Positions 10,534 through 21,059 of a stretch of 64,000 nt of DNA are shown piece after piece. The translations under genes and the position numbers were made by a program. The notes beneath the pieces are model-generated. The model searched no databases, was not told where the DNA came from, and saw nothing but the letters and a program-made list of their open reading frames with translations. Source of the stretch: Persicaria tinctoria (taxonomy: Eukaryota > Streptophyta > Magnoliopsida > Caryophyllales > Polygonaceae). The DNA lies in assembly GCA_037127255.1 (NCBI GenBank), contig JBANSL010000009.1:35795475-35859474 (forward strand), given 5' to 3'. Position 1 is the stretch's first letter. Each line of letters starts with the position of its first letter.

Positions 10534-11700
10534 ATGGCCGACGATCCCAACCCCAACCCTCCCAACCCCAATTCTAACCCTAAATCTCCCTTCCACACCG
10601 CCCTTACCGTATCCAACATCAAGAACTCCTTCCCCCTCATCCTTGATGCCGATTCTGACAAGTACAACTCCTGGGTCGCCCTCTTCCGCGTCACTTCCAG
10701 GGCTCCCAAGGTACTCTGTCATATCGATCCTAAGGTTCCTCGCCCCACCACGATTGATGATGAACTCTGGGATCAACTTGATGCCACAATCCTACAATGG
10801 ATATACGACACCGTATCGCAGGATCTCCTCTTAACCATTCTGAAACCTACCTCCACCGCACAACAGGCATGGGATGCTCTTGAGAGCATATTTCATGATA
10901 ACAAGAGCACTCGTGTTGTTCGTCTCGAGCATGAGCTCACCAACTGTCGCCTTGAAGCTTTTCCCGATGTTACGTCCTATTGTCGCAAGATGAAGAACAT
11001 CTGTGATCAATTGGAGAGCGTCGGTTCTGTCGTCTCTGAGAATCGCATGGTTCTTCAATTTGTTTCTGGCCTCTCGTCGAAATTCAAGCCTGTCGGCACC
11101 CATATTCAACACTCTGACCCTCTTCAGTCGTTCTTCAAGTCAAGGTCACAATTTCTCCTTGAGGAGGCTTCCCTTGTTGCACCCAAGACTCCACCGCCGG
11201 CTACGGGTCTCTCAACCACGACTGACAAGACGGCAGAAGAGAAACAACCCACCCCTCCACCATCAGAGCCCGCCACCGGACGTGGAAAGGGCCGGGGCCG
11301 CGGGCGCGGAGATTGTGGTCGAGGTCGTGGTCGCGGTGATCTCACCCTTCACCGCACCCCCATCGGCTGGATCCCGGTTCAGGGCAATTGTCCGACAACC
11401 TGGAACCAGCCCTCCTGGCCTCCCGCGCAATGGACCCTCCCCCCTCCATGCCCGTATCCCACCGCCCCGCAGGCCGGCCTCCTCGGCCCTGGCCCTAGCC
11501 CTCAGCAACCTCATGCGCAGTATGCCTACTCGGATCAGCGGCTTGGCATTCCTACGGAGATCGCTCAGTCATTCTCCTCCATGACACTGCACCCTACGGA
11601 TAAGTCTTGGTATATGGACTCTGTCGCTTCATCGCACATGACCAACAACCCAGGTAATCTCTCTGCTATTACTTCTAAGAGTAATTGTTGGCAACGGTGA
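10534..11700 (+). pseudogene. copia B gag and protease start
   Basis: ATG at 10534 opens a 388-codon frame. Residues 1-30 are Pro/Asn-rich. Residues about 40-200 form the retrotransposon gag domain (YNSWVALFRVTS, LWDQLDATILQWIYDT, AQQAWDALESIFHDNK). An RGG-type basic run (GRGKGRGRGRG) near residue 250 replaces a zinc knuckle. Then a Pro/Trp-rich stretch leads to a protease box WYMDSVASSHMT in which the conserved DTGAT is DSVAS, so the catalytic Asp stays but Gly-Ala context is lost. The frame breaks near 11685 into the next frame. Gag itself appears intact and could still make particles. Confidence 0.85.
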
Positions 11701-12720
11701 TCGCCTGTCTACATTGGGTTCTGGTAATGCCCTTTTACCCTCTACACACCCTCCCTTCACCCTTCAAAACGTGCTCATCGCTCCACATATTGTCAAAAAT
11801 CTTGTGTATGTGCGTAAGTTTACTAAACAAAATAATGCTTCTATTGAGTTTGACCCATATGGTTTCTCTGTGAAGGATCTTCAAACGAGAACAACCAAAC
11901 TTCGATGCGATAGTTCGGCAGACCTCTACCCCATCACCGCCCCTCCAGCCGCCCTCGTGTCGTCGTCCGTCCCGTCGTCGTCTCTCTGACATGTAGTTTT
12001 CGATGAGCATGTTTTCCCATTTTTCAGCCTATCATCATCGTCACGCTCCTACGATGCCTTCGGGTCTGATGATTCGGTGTCCCCATAATTTCTACATCCC
12101 CTCCCTGAATCTCCGACACCGCCCCCACCCATCCCCCCGCCGCCGGCACCTCCCACCGCGCCACCCCCGCGCACCATTCAGACTAGGAGCCGCAGCGGCA
12201 TTGTCTGCCCCAATGTCATCTTCGACCTAAACACCACTATATCCACAAAACTGGCCCTCTCCCTCATCCCAACATCCCAAAAAACAGCCATCCAGGATCC
12301 AAATTGGGCAGCCGCTATACATGACGAATATCGTGCTCTTATTAGTAATAACACTTGGGTCTTGGTCCCTCGCCCTCCACGGGCAAACATTGTACGTTGT
12401 GTTTGGCTCTTCAGGCATAAGTTCCGCTCTGATGGATCTCTCGAGCGCTACAAGGCTCGCCTTGTCGCTAATGGGCGCTCTCAACAGGTTGGCATAGACT
12501 TTGATGAGACTTTCAGTCCGGTTGTGAAGGCGGCTACTATTCGCACCGTCTTCACCCTTGTAGTTACACGCTCTTGGCCCATTTGTCAGTTGGATATGAA
12601 GAACGCATTTCTGGATGGGAACTTACATGAGACAGTCTATATGTTCTAACCCTCTACGTTTGTCGATGAGACCCGTCGTGACCATGTTTGCCTTTTGAAA
12701 CGGTCCCGTATTAACGGTTT
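11690..12720 (+). pseudogene. copia B protease tail, integrase remnant and RT N-terminus
   Basis: Frame 2 continues the protease and pre-integrase (NALLPSTHPPFTLQNVLI, YVRKFTKQNNASIEFDPYGF) to a stop at 11987-11989. The integrase catalytic core is absent: the text jumps to the integrase C-terminal tail (FDEHVFPF, near 12001). From about 12293 the reverse transcriptase N-terminus is clear: [54 protein letters not shown], then a TAA at 12647-12649 and FVDETRRDHVCLLKRS. It is cut at 12725 by element D. The missing integrase means B could not insert itself. Confidence 0.8.
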
Positions 12721-13903
12721 GCTAGTGTTGTGAGCCTAATTTGCCATGTTTTACACTTATTTTTATATCGATTTCTGCATACATTTCATGCATTTGGGTT
12801 AGAATAATAAATAATTTGTGTAGTTTATGTTTATTTGCAATATATGGAGGTCTACACAAGTTCTTGTTATATTTCGCAGAAAAAGGACGCACTTTGGAGC
12901 TTAAAGGAAACTCATGGAGAGGCTAAAAATGGTGTAGCTGGAGAAAAACTCCATTTTTTGCCATTCTTCGTTCTGAATCAAGCTTTGATGTCTTCATGAG
13001 AGTTGTAGCCCTCGGAAAGAGCTTTCCAACGCATGGTCATAATCGTCAATCCGACGAACGAGGACTCGGGAAAGTGCGTTTCAAGAACCGAGCAGAAAGC
13101 TGAGAGAACTCTACTCGAGACCGACTAGCATCTACTCGATCTCGACGAAGGCTGTCCGAGCAGACCTGGTCGAGCAGAGCTGGTCGAGGACACCGAGTTA
13201 GAGACAACCCGACTCCCGGAACCCTACTCGATCTCGAGTAACCCTAATCGAGATTGACCACACTTCGGAGCCATGTCCGGAGTCGACGAGCTGTGCCAAG
13301 CCGAGAAGCCGAGGACGAAGACGCAGACCACCTCTACTCGATCTCGAGCATGTCGAGTAGATCTACCCGGGAAGACCTAGTCGATGAGCAAATCTACTCG
13401 AGACAGAGTAGGGCTACTCGAGATCGACTAGACCTGTGAGCCCAGATAGGAGCCTTGTCGAGCAAAGCCACCCGACCAAGCCAGCCAAACAATAGTTCCT
13501 ACTCGATACAGAGTAGAGCTACTCGAGATCGACCAGACCTCGGAGCCTTGTCGAGCACCAGTCACCCGAGAAGCCGAGCCACACCCGTCGACGACAATCC
13601 TACTCGATCTCGAGGAGCCCTAGTCGAGAACGACGAGCCGTGTCCGGGAGCGCGTTACGCGGTTTCGCTGTCCTACTAGGATTGGGAGTCCTTGGATCCA
13701 ATTCTATCCAATTTGGCCGAGATCTATCAACATCTATCAAGTTCTATCTATGGAGAAGACGTGGAAGACATCTTACCTATTTTAGATTTATTTTCCTTTT
13801 AGATTTAATTCCTAAATTGCTTTTATTTATCTTTTAAAGTTTTAGATATAATTTTAGATATAGATAGATATCTTCTATCCTTGGATAGAAAGGATTAGAA
13901 GGC

Positions 13904-13910
13904 TATAAAT
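13904..13910 (+). promoter_or_regulatory. LTR TATA box of element D
   Basis: TATAAATAAAG precedes the GC-rich CCCTGGGGGCTG, the likely start region of R. The same box is at 18390-18397 in the 3' LTR. Confidence 0.6.
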
Positions 13911-13977
13911 AAAGCCCTGGGGGCTGATTTTCATTCATTCAAGTCAAGTCGTCTTAGGACGCAAGGAGGAGGAGGAG

Positions 13978-13978
<1 letters not shown>

Positions 13979-14035
<57 letters not shown>
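13979..14035. repeat. (GA)n microsatellite in D 5' LTR
   Basis: About 50 bases of GA repeats. The 3' LTR has only a short version near 18463-18480, so the tract changed length after insertion. Confidence 0.95.
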
Positions 14036-14036
<1 letters not shown>

Positions 14037-14766
14037 GCGAGAGAGGATGAACGTTTGGAAGGTTTTGTAAGTTTTAGTTTATTTTATATTAAAGTTAATT
14101 TCTTTCATCATGTTTGCTTTCTAATTTTCCTTCTTCTAGGGTTGGGGTGATCACAACATAGATATGTGTGTTTGATTTATAAATCCATGAATTTATATGT
14201 CTTTATCATCATCTACCTATGTGCCTAATCCTTTGCGAGAGTTGAGGAAATTCCTTATTCATGATATTGAAGCGAAAGTGATCTTATTATGAATTGGATA
14301 GTAATTAGGGTTTATTTGCGAGAGCCGACTAATTCTAATTAAGTAAAGGTAGAAACAAATTAGGTTTTTATGCGAGAGCCTCTATCGCCTAAATTGTTGG
14401 AATTTGCGAAAGTCGATTCCTTGATATAAAGCATGCATATTTATGTGATTTATGATCTGCATATATGTTTATTGTTGTGGTGATCCCTAACCTTGGAAGT
14501 TTGCATCTTTATTTATTTTATTTCATTATTTTAATCCTGCAAGGTTACCCGACACCGACCACCTCTTCTCCTACCATTCCCTCGACATCGACCAAGTCTT
14601 AGTCAACGTCGACAGCAACCTCCCACCTTTTCCCGCTATCCCTGAACCCCAAAACACACTAAACCTAGAACCGCTGACTTCTCTCCTGAGGACGAACCTG
14701 ACTCCACTATCCTATAGCGGGGTCTTGACTACAAATTTATTTGGTCGAGAAACCCTCTCGTCAAAT

Positions 14767-14784
14767 TGGCGCCGTTGCCGGGGA
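14767..14784 (+). other. primer-binding site of element D, tRNA-Asp type
   Basis: TGGCGCCGTTGCCGGGGA lies three bases after the LTR end. This is the usual primer site of plant Tat/Athila gypsy elements. Confidence 0.9.
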
Positions 14785-14953
14785 GATATCAATCGCGCCT
14801 AGTTTAATTGTGTTTAAGGTTCAGAAAAGCCCATCCCTCTTTCTTACCCTATCACATACCCTACCACCACCTACCTCACCGGTACCAACTAGGTGCCAAG
14901 CTTTTGCCACTAATTTGTGTTCTTGATTGTGATTTCAAAGCTTAGGTACAAAG

Positions 14954-15682
14954 ATGGAAGACTTTGTCGAAGGGAATCCTGCATGGGAAGAATGGTATCA
15001 AGATTTGAGACGGAGAAATAGGATCGCAGTGGAGGAGTCACGATTAAGGGAAATAGCTCGGCTGGAAGACGAAATCCGAAGGCTTGAGGCTTCCATTAAG
15101 TCTAAAGGACCATGCCCTCCTCTCGACGAGCCAATTGACCCACTCGATGTCGACAACCAGGTATGTCCTTCCTCGAATTTCATTCCTACTTTGCTACCTA
15201 TTGTTGATGAATCATATGAAGGATCCCAAGAAGAAGAAGCACTAGAAGAGAAGAAGTTGGACATTGTTGCCCAGGGCATTCCAAGATCGCTTTTACCATA
15301 CAAGGTGAAGACTATCCCCAATGATTTTGAGCAACCGATGTTCATATTCAAGTATGGGGTCCTAGCAAAGTGGCATGAAGCTCCATATGATGAGGTGGAA
15401 ATATCTCTTCTCTCTCCACCGTTCTGCTGTGGTGGAGACGCGCAACCAAGTCAACCTATGAAGCGGAAGAGGTATGATGATGAGATATGTATATTTTCTT
15501 TATATCTTCCTTTATGCATGCCAGCTGGAGCCCAGGAAGATGAATGGGTAAAGCCATGGAGCGTTCACTCGGGGAGGTTTAAGCTTCTTCACATGAGGCC
15601 TCCGGATGACATCCCACGCTTTCCACCACCGGAGGAACCACCAGATCCACCTATACCTCCGGACAAAGATGAGCCAGGCTAA
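14954..15682 (+). CDS. unrecognised 242-aa ORF inside element D
   Basis: The ATG at 14954 follows the leader by about 170 bases and the frame is unbroken to TAA at 15680-15682. Residues about 20-50 are rich in Arg, Glu and Leu with heptad-like spacing (RLREIARLEDEIRRLEASI), suggesting a coiled coil. An acidic patch (SQEEEALEEKK) follows near residue 90. Residues 125-160 contain FKYGVLAKWHEAPYDEVEI, then a short basic stretch PMKRKRYDD that could act in nuclear entry. The C-terminus is Pro-rich and acidic. I see no zinc knuckle, protease, RT or integrase motif. By position it occupies the place of gag. It may be a diverged Gag-like or accessory protein, or a captured host sequence. Function unknown. 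Confidence 0.7.
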   Translation: MEDFVEGNPAWEEWYQDLRRRNRIAVEESRLREIARLEDEIRRLEASIKSKGPCPPLDEPIDPLDVDNQVCPSSNFIPTLLPIVDESYEGSQEEEALEEKKLDIVAQGIPRSLLPYKVKTIPNDFEQPMFIFKYGVLAKWHEAPYDEVEISLLSPPFCCGGDAQPSQPMKRKRYDDEICIFSLYLPLCMPAGAQEDEWVKPWSVHSGRFKLLHMRPPDDIPRFPPPEEPPDPPIPPDKDEPG

Positions 15683-17157
15683 TGCTTAATGGAGAAGTTG
15701 GCCTAGCGACTATAAAATCTAGAGCTTGTACATAGACATTTATTTTTGGACTTTTGAGACTTTGTTGCTTTTATTTGTTTTTGTTTTTGGAACTTTTAGT
15801 TTTTCTATTGTGGGTATATGTCTTCTACATTTTTCAGGTCCATGGATAGATGCAAGCTAAAAACGTACTCGGCTCAGGCATTTCCATTCGAAATTTAGAA
15901 GCCCTGCACACCAGTCTAGTGAGTTTCTTTCTTTACCCTTGTTTTTATACAGTGAGGACACTGTAATGTTTAAGTATGGGGTGGGGGAAGGGCTTACTTT
16001 ATGCATATCTGCCATATTTGACATTATGTGTGCATATTTAAAGTTTATTTCTTATACATGGCTATTTTGGAATTCATTATTGATTTATGTGCTTACATGC
16101 ATGATTTCCAAAATTTAGAAAAATGACCCCCATTGAAAATTTATGGATTAATGTCATGGAAGCTTATATTGAACTCGACGATGCAAAATTAGATTCATTA
16201 GAGATATAGCATGAAATTGCCTAGTAAAGGGAAGTCACAATGAAGTGCATTATTTTCAAGAAAACCATGAAAGGAGGTAAAATTTGAAGTTGCTTTTGAC
16301 ATGTTGCATGATAAGATGATGGAGGACTTTATATTTCCATATAATGCTCATTGTTTATAATCCTAGCCTTAGCTATGCTTATGCATTACACAAAAGCCAT
16401 AATATGCCTTATTTCATATATTGCTCCACATGATCTAAATATTTGCCATTCTTTACCTTATCCGGGGATTATGTTGAGAATGATGTTACATTATGGAGAT
16501 TATCATATGGTGTTTGTGTTGTTAATTATCATATTTGGAGTTTGGAAGGAAATTGTTTGAAACATATGGAAAATTTAATGAGTGAAAGAAAATCCAATCA
16601 CCTCAGGAGATAAAGGTAGATTGACCCTGCTCTCTGAGATAATAGTTTGGAGAGATGGGACACATTGCGAGGAGTCCAAAGCACTAAGTATCTGGGGCCA
16701 TTCATGACACCCATGTTTGCGACTCGCGAGAAGGCAGTGCTGAGGTTAGAGAGGTAAAAGCAATATTATTGATAAAAGCATTATGAAAGGTGATGAATCT
16801 AATGAGAAAGAATGTGGTATGAAAGTTTGGAAAGTACTCCATTTCCCCGGATCATTAGCACCACATTGGCAAAAATTGCCCACCATTTAGCCTTTTACCA
16901 ATCTACTCCTTATTTGAGCTTAAATTAAAGTCCTCTTGATTATTAATGCTTTGTCACATGAATTGTTTTTGCATAACCCTCCTTTTGTGAGTAGATGTTG
17001 CTTTTATATAATTGCACATGCATGGATCTGTGACACAAGTACCTTTTCGAGGATGGTAATTGACTGCAGGGTTATATGAGAATGAATCTAATATGTTGAG
17101 AGTTTTGATTTCTTCCCCTGAATGACAAATAAAGGTATTGCTTGAGGACAAGCAAGC
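15683..17157. other. non-coding 3' interior of element D
   Basis: No frame of note. It contains an internal polypurine-like motif at 15970-15990 and A/T-rich text up to the terminal polypurine tract. Confidence 0.7.
15970..15990 (+). other. internal polypurine tract-like motif of element D
   Basis: TTAAGTATGGGGTGGGGGAA follows GTGAGGACACTG. The terminal tract repeats the pattern (CTTGAGGACAAGC, then TTAAGTATGGGGTG). A second purine tract inside the element could prime plus-strand synthesis. Confidence 0.6.
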
Positions 17158-17173
17158 TTAAGTATGGGGTGTT
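17158..17173 (+). other. 3' polypurine tract of element D
   Basis: TTAAGTATGGGGTGTT sits directly against the TGTTGTGAG start of the 3' LTR. Confidence 0.85.
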
Positions 17174-19208
17174 TGTTGTGAGCCTAATTTGCCATATTTT
17201 ACACTTATTTTTACATCGATTTCGGCATACATTTCATGCATTTGGGTTAGAATAATACATAATTTGTGTAGTTTATGTTTATTTGCAATATATGGAGGTC
17301 TACACAAGTTTTTTTTATATTTCGCAGAAATCGGACGCACTTTGGAGCTTAAAGGAAACTCATGGAGAGGCTAAAAATGGTGTAGCTGGAGAAAAACTCC
17401 ATTTTTTGCCATTCTTCATTCTGAATCAAGCTTTGATGTCTTCATGAGAGTGGTAGCCCTCGGAAAGAGCTTTCCAACGCATGGTCATATTCGTCAATCC
17501 GACGAACGAGGACTCGGGAAAGTGCGTTTCAAGAACAGAGCTGAGAGAACTCTACTCGAGATCGACTAGCATCTACTCGATCTCGACGAGGGCTGTCCGA
17601 GCAGACCTGGTCGAGCAGAGCTGGTCGAGGACACCGAGTCAGAGACAACCCGACTCCATAAACCCTACTCGATCTCGAGTAACCCTAGTCGAGATTGACC
17701 ACACTTCGGAGCCATGTCCGGAGTCGATGAGTTGTGCCAAGCCGAGGACGAAGACGCAGACCACCTCTACTCGATCTCGAGGAGGCTTAGTTGAGATCGA
17801 GGAGCCCGGAGCCAAGGTCCGAGCATGTCAAGTAGATCTACCCGGGAAGACCTAGTCGATGAGCAAATCTACTCGAGACAGAGTAGGGCTACTCGAGATC
17901 GACTAGACCTGTGAGCCCAGATAGGAGCCTTGTCGAGCAGAGCCACCCGACCAAGCCAGCCAGACGACAGTTCCTACTCGATACAGAGTAGAGCTACTCG
18001 AGATCGACCAGACCTCGGAGCCATGTCCGAGCCTTGTCGAGCACCAGTCACCCGAGAAGCCGAGCCACACCCGTCGATGACAATCCTACTCAATCTCGAG
18101 GAGGCCTAGTCGAGATCGACGAGCCGTTTCCGGGAGCGCGTTACGCGGTTTCGCTGTCCTACTAGGATTGGGAGTCCTTGGATCCAATTCTATCCAATTT
18201 GGCCGAGATCTATCAACATCTATCAAGTTCTATCTATGGAGAAGACATGGAAGACATCTTACCTATTTTAGATTTATTTTCCTTTTAGATTTAATTCCTA
18301 AATTGCTTTTATTTATCTTTTCAAGTTTTAGATATAATTTTAGATATAGATAGATATCTTCTATCCTTGGATAGCAAGGATTAGAAGGCTATAAATAAAG
18401 CCCTGGGGGCTGATTTTCATTCATTCAAGTCAAGTCGTCTTAGGACGCAAGGAGGAGAAGGAGGAGAGAGAGAGAGAGGAGGCGAGAGAGGAGGAACGTT
18501 TGGAAGGTTTTGTAAGTTTTAGTTTATTTTATATTAAAGTTAATTTCTTTCATCATGTTTGATTTCTAATTTTCCTTCTTCTAGGGTTGGGGTGATTCCA
18601 ACATAGATATGTGTGTTTGATTTATAAATCTATGAATTTATATGTCTTTATTATCATCTACCTATGTGCTTAATCCTTTGCGAGAGTTGAGGAAATTCCT
18701 TATTCATGATATTGAAGCGAAAGTGATCTTATTATGAATTGGATAGTAATTAGGGTTTATTTGCGAGAGCCGACTAATCCTTATTAAGAAAAGGTAGAAA
18801 CAAATTAGGTTTTTATGCGAGAGCCTCTATCACCTAAATTGTTGGAATTTGCGAAAGTCGATTCCTTGATATAAAGCATGCATATTTATGTGATTTATGA
18901 TCTGCATATATGTTTATTGTTGTGGTGATCCCTAACCTTGGAAGTTTGCATCTTTATTTATTTTATTTCATTATTTTAATCCTGCAAGCTTACCCGACAC
19001 CGACCACCTCTTCTCCTACCATTCCCTCGACATCGACCAAGTCTTAGTCGACGTCGACAACAACCTCCCACCTTTTCCCGCTATCCCTGAACCCCAAAAC
19101 ACACTAAACCTAGAACCGCTGACTTCTCTCCTGAGGACGAACCTGACTCCACTATCCTATAGCGGGGTCTTGACTACAAATTTATTTGGTCGAGAAACCC
19201 TCTCGTCA
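17174..19208 (+). repeat. 3' LTR of element D
   Basis: 2035 bp, TGTTGTGAGCC to CCCTCTCGTCA, followed by the GCTAG target duplication. Relative to the 5' LTR it has an extra block of about 60 bases near 17765-17825 within the CTCGA repeats and a shorter (GA)n tract. The rest differs by only scattered single bases. Confidence 0.92.
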
Positions 19209-20273
19209 GCTAGCGACCTTCTTCGCATTGGTTTCGTCATAAGCAAGTCAGACACCTCTTTGTTCATCTACAAAAAGGGACCAGCAGTTGCATATCTCCT
19301 CCTTTATGTCGATGATATTGTGTTGACCGCCTCGTCTGATTCCGTCTGTCAGACTATCATCGCTCAGTTGAGTTCTGAGTTCTCTATGGCTCATCTGGGC
19401 CCGCTCTCTTATTTTCTAGGCAGCTCTGCAACCCGGTCGCACTCTGGCATCTTCTTGACTCAGGACAAGTATGCTCGTGAGATTGTTGATCGTGCAGGCA
19501 TGTCAAACTGCAAGCCTGCACAGACTCCGGCAGACACGTACACCAAGCTCAGCGCCTCTTCAGGCCCTCCCATCGCCGACACCACCCTATACAGGAGTCT
19601 CGCAGGGGCCTTCCGGCATCTTACCTTTACTCGCCCTGACATCAGCTATGTCGTTCAGCAGGTATGTTTGTTCATGCACGATCCGCGAGAGCCCCACTTT
19701 CATGCTCTCATACGAATCATTCGTTACATCCACGGCACACCCAATCTTGGCATCACCATTCAACCAGACACTGACATAAGTTTGGTGGCCTATACTGATG
19801 CTGATTGGGCCGGCTGTCCGGACACAAGGCGCTCCACGTCTGGATATTGTGTCTTCCTCAACGACACCCTCATATCCTGGTCTTCCAAGCGTCATCAGGT
19901 ATGCTCTCGTTCCAACGTCGAGGCTGAGTACAGGGGTGTCGCTAATGTCGTGGCTGAGTGCTCGTGGCTCCTAAATCTGCTGCTTGAACTTCATTGTTCT
20001 TTATGGACCATCAGCTTGGTCTACACGGATAATGTCTCTGCCACCTATCTCGCGACCAATCCAGTACAGCATCAGCGCACCAAGCACATTGAGATCGACA
20101 TACACTTTGTGCGTGATAAGGTTGCGCTTGGCCATATCAAGGTTCTTCACGTCCCCTCCTCCTATCAGTATGCCGACATCTTCACCAAGGGCTTGTCGCG
20201 TCAACTATTTTTAGACTTTAGAGACAGTCTCACAGTTCGTCCTCTTCCCGTTTCGACTGCGGGGGAGTATTAA
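19209..20273 (+). pseudogene. copia B RT C-terminal half and RNase H
   Basis: Right-hand part of the RT split by element D. It opens with the target duplication, then DLLRIGFVISKSDTSLFIYK, the catalytic YVDDIVLTAS, and the RT thumb (GPLSYFLG). RNase H is complete and unbroken: YTDADWAGCPDTRRS, NVEAEYRG (first residue of the usual SSAEAEY box changed), VYTDNVSATYLATNP, KHIEIDIHFVRDK and YADIFTKGLSRQ, to a TAA at 20271-20273. The frame is open for more than 350 codons, so before D inserted B was comparatively well preserved at its 3' end. Confidence 0.9.
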
Positions 20274-20300
20274 AATATAAGTGTACTATATATATTATGT

Positions 20301-20920
20301 TGAAATGCTGAAATACTATATCTTACACACAACTATATATTTCAGCATTTCATCAATACAACATTTCAGCATTTTTGCTCACACGGAAAAAAAAACAACT
20401 CCGGGGTCGAAGTGATAACCTGAAAAAAAAAAACCAAAAAAAAAACAACTCTTGTTTCGGCAACTTTGGTTTCAGTAACTCCGATGTCAAAGCGGTGACG
20501 CGAAACAAAAAAAAAAGAAAAAAAATAACTTCGGTTTCAGCAACCCCGGTATCGAAGTGGTGACACGAAAAAAAAAAGAAAAAAAAAAGCAACTCCGGTT
20601 TCAGCAGCTTCGTTTCAGCAACGCGAAAAAAAAAGATTTAAAAAAAGGGTTGTTGAAACCGAATGTGCTGACACCCCTGTTTCAGCAACGCCGTAAAAAA
20701 AACCGAAACAGGGGTTGCGGAAACCACATGTGCTGAAACAGGAGTTTCAGCATCAGCACATGCGGTCTCAGCAATGCGAAAAAAAAAACTAGAAAAAAAA
20801 AAAACAAAAAAAAAACTGAAGAGGGGGTTGTTGAAACCATATGTGCTGAAACAAGAGTTTCAGCAATTCCGTTTCAACAACGCGAAAAAAAAACCGCTGA
20901 AACCAGAGGGGGGCAAAAGG
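20301..20920 (+). repeat. degenerate tandem repeats with GTTTCAGCAAC motif
   Basis: Starts where the 3' LTR of B breaks off, with a foldback: TTGAAATGCTGAAATA near 20303 against TATTTCAGCATTTCATCAA near 20336. Then come repeated units of GTTTCAGCAAC, a GCGAAA block and long A runs at irregular spacing. Nothing coding. Confidence 0.65.
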
Positions 20921-21000
20921 AATTTTTTTCCAAAATATTCACTCAAAAATAAATATTTACCCAAATATTCACACTTTCAAAGTATTTACAAAAATATTCA
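20921..21000 (+). repeat. left arm of an 80-bp inverted repeat
   Basis: This stretch (CAAAATATTCACTCAAAAAT, then AAATATTTAC and an ACTTTCAAA block) recurs in reverse complement at 26340-26420, with a partial third copy at 21007-21035. Copia C (21932-26263) lies between the arms. They may be the ends of a transposon about 1.2 kb long into which copia C inserted. Confidence 0.7.
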
Positions 21001-21059
21001 CCCTTTCCAAAATATTCACTCAAAAATAAATATTTGGAGCCGCGTCTTATTCCCAAAAT

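Larger units (their letters stand above)
12726..14763 (+). repeat. 5' LTR of element D
   Basis: Begins TGTTGTGAGCCTAATTTGCC and ends AACCCTCTCGTCA. It contains a CTCGA-rich repeat field (about 13100-13640), a TATA box TATAAAT at 13904-13910 and a (GA)n tract at 13979-14035. It aligns with 17174-19208 almost throughout. The differences are concentrated in the repeat field and the (GA)n tract. Confidence 0.92.
12721..19213 (+). mobile_element. element D: complete LARD-type LTR element nested in copia B
   Basis: Bounded by 5-bp direct repeats GCTAG (12721-12725 and 19209-19213). The element is 12726-19208, 6483 bp, with TG..CA LTRs of 2038 and 2035 bp and a 2410-bp interior. A tRNA-Asp-type primer site lies at 14767-14784 and a polypurine tract at 17158-17173, both of the Tat/Athila style of Ty3/gypsy. 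No gag, protease, RT, RNase H or integrase motif is present. The only long frame is a 242-codon ORF. This matches the definition of a large retrotransposon derivative (LARD), moved by enzymes from elsewhere. The near-identical LTRs make it the youngest large insertion here. Confidence 0.92.
10296..20301 (+). mobile_element. copia element B, split by element D
   Basis: A Ty1/copia element with 5' LTR (10296-10421), primer site, gag, a protease-integrase region with most of integrase deleted, and a reverse transcriptase cut in two by element D (12726-19208). RT and RNase H resume at 19214. A polypurine tract GCGGGGGAG (20259-20267) precedes a 3' LTR that matches the 5' LTR for only about 33 bases before other sequence takes over near 20301. 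No right-hand target duplication can therefore be checked. Confidence 0.85.

Noticed and set aside
10446..11514. Reverse-strand glycine/arginine-rich frames
   Set aside because: They are antisense shadows of the copia B gag, whose plus-strand frame has clear gag motifs.
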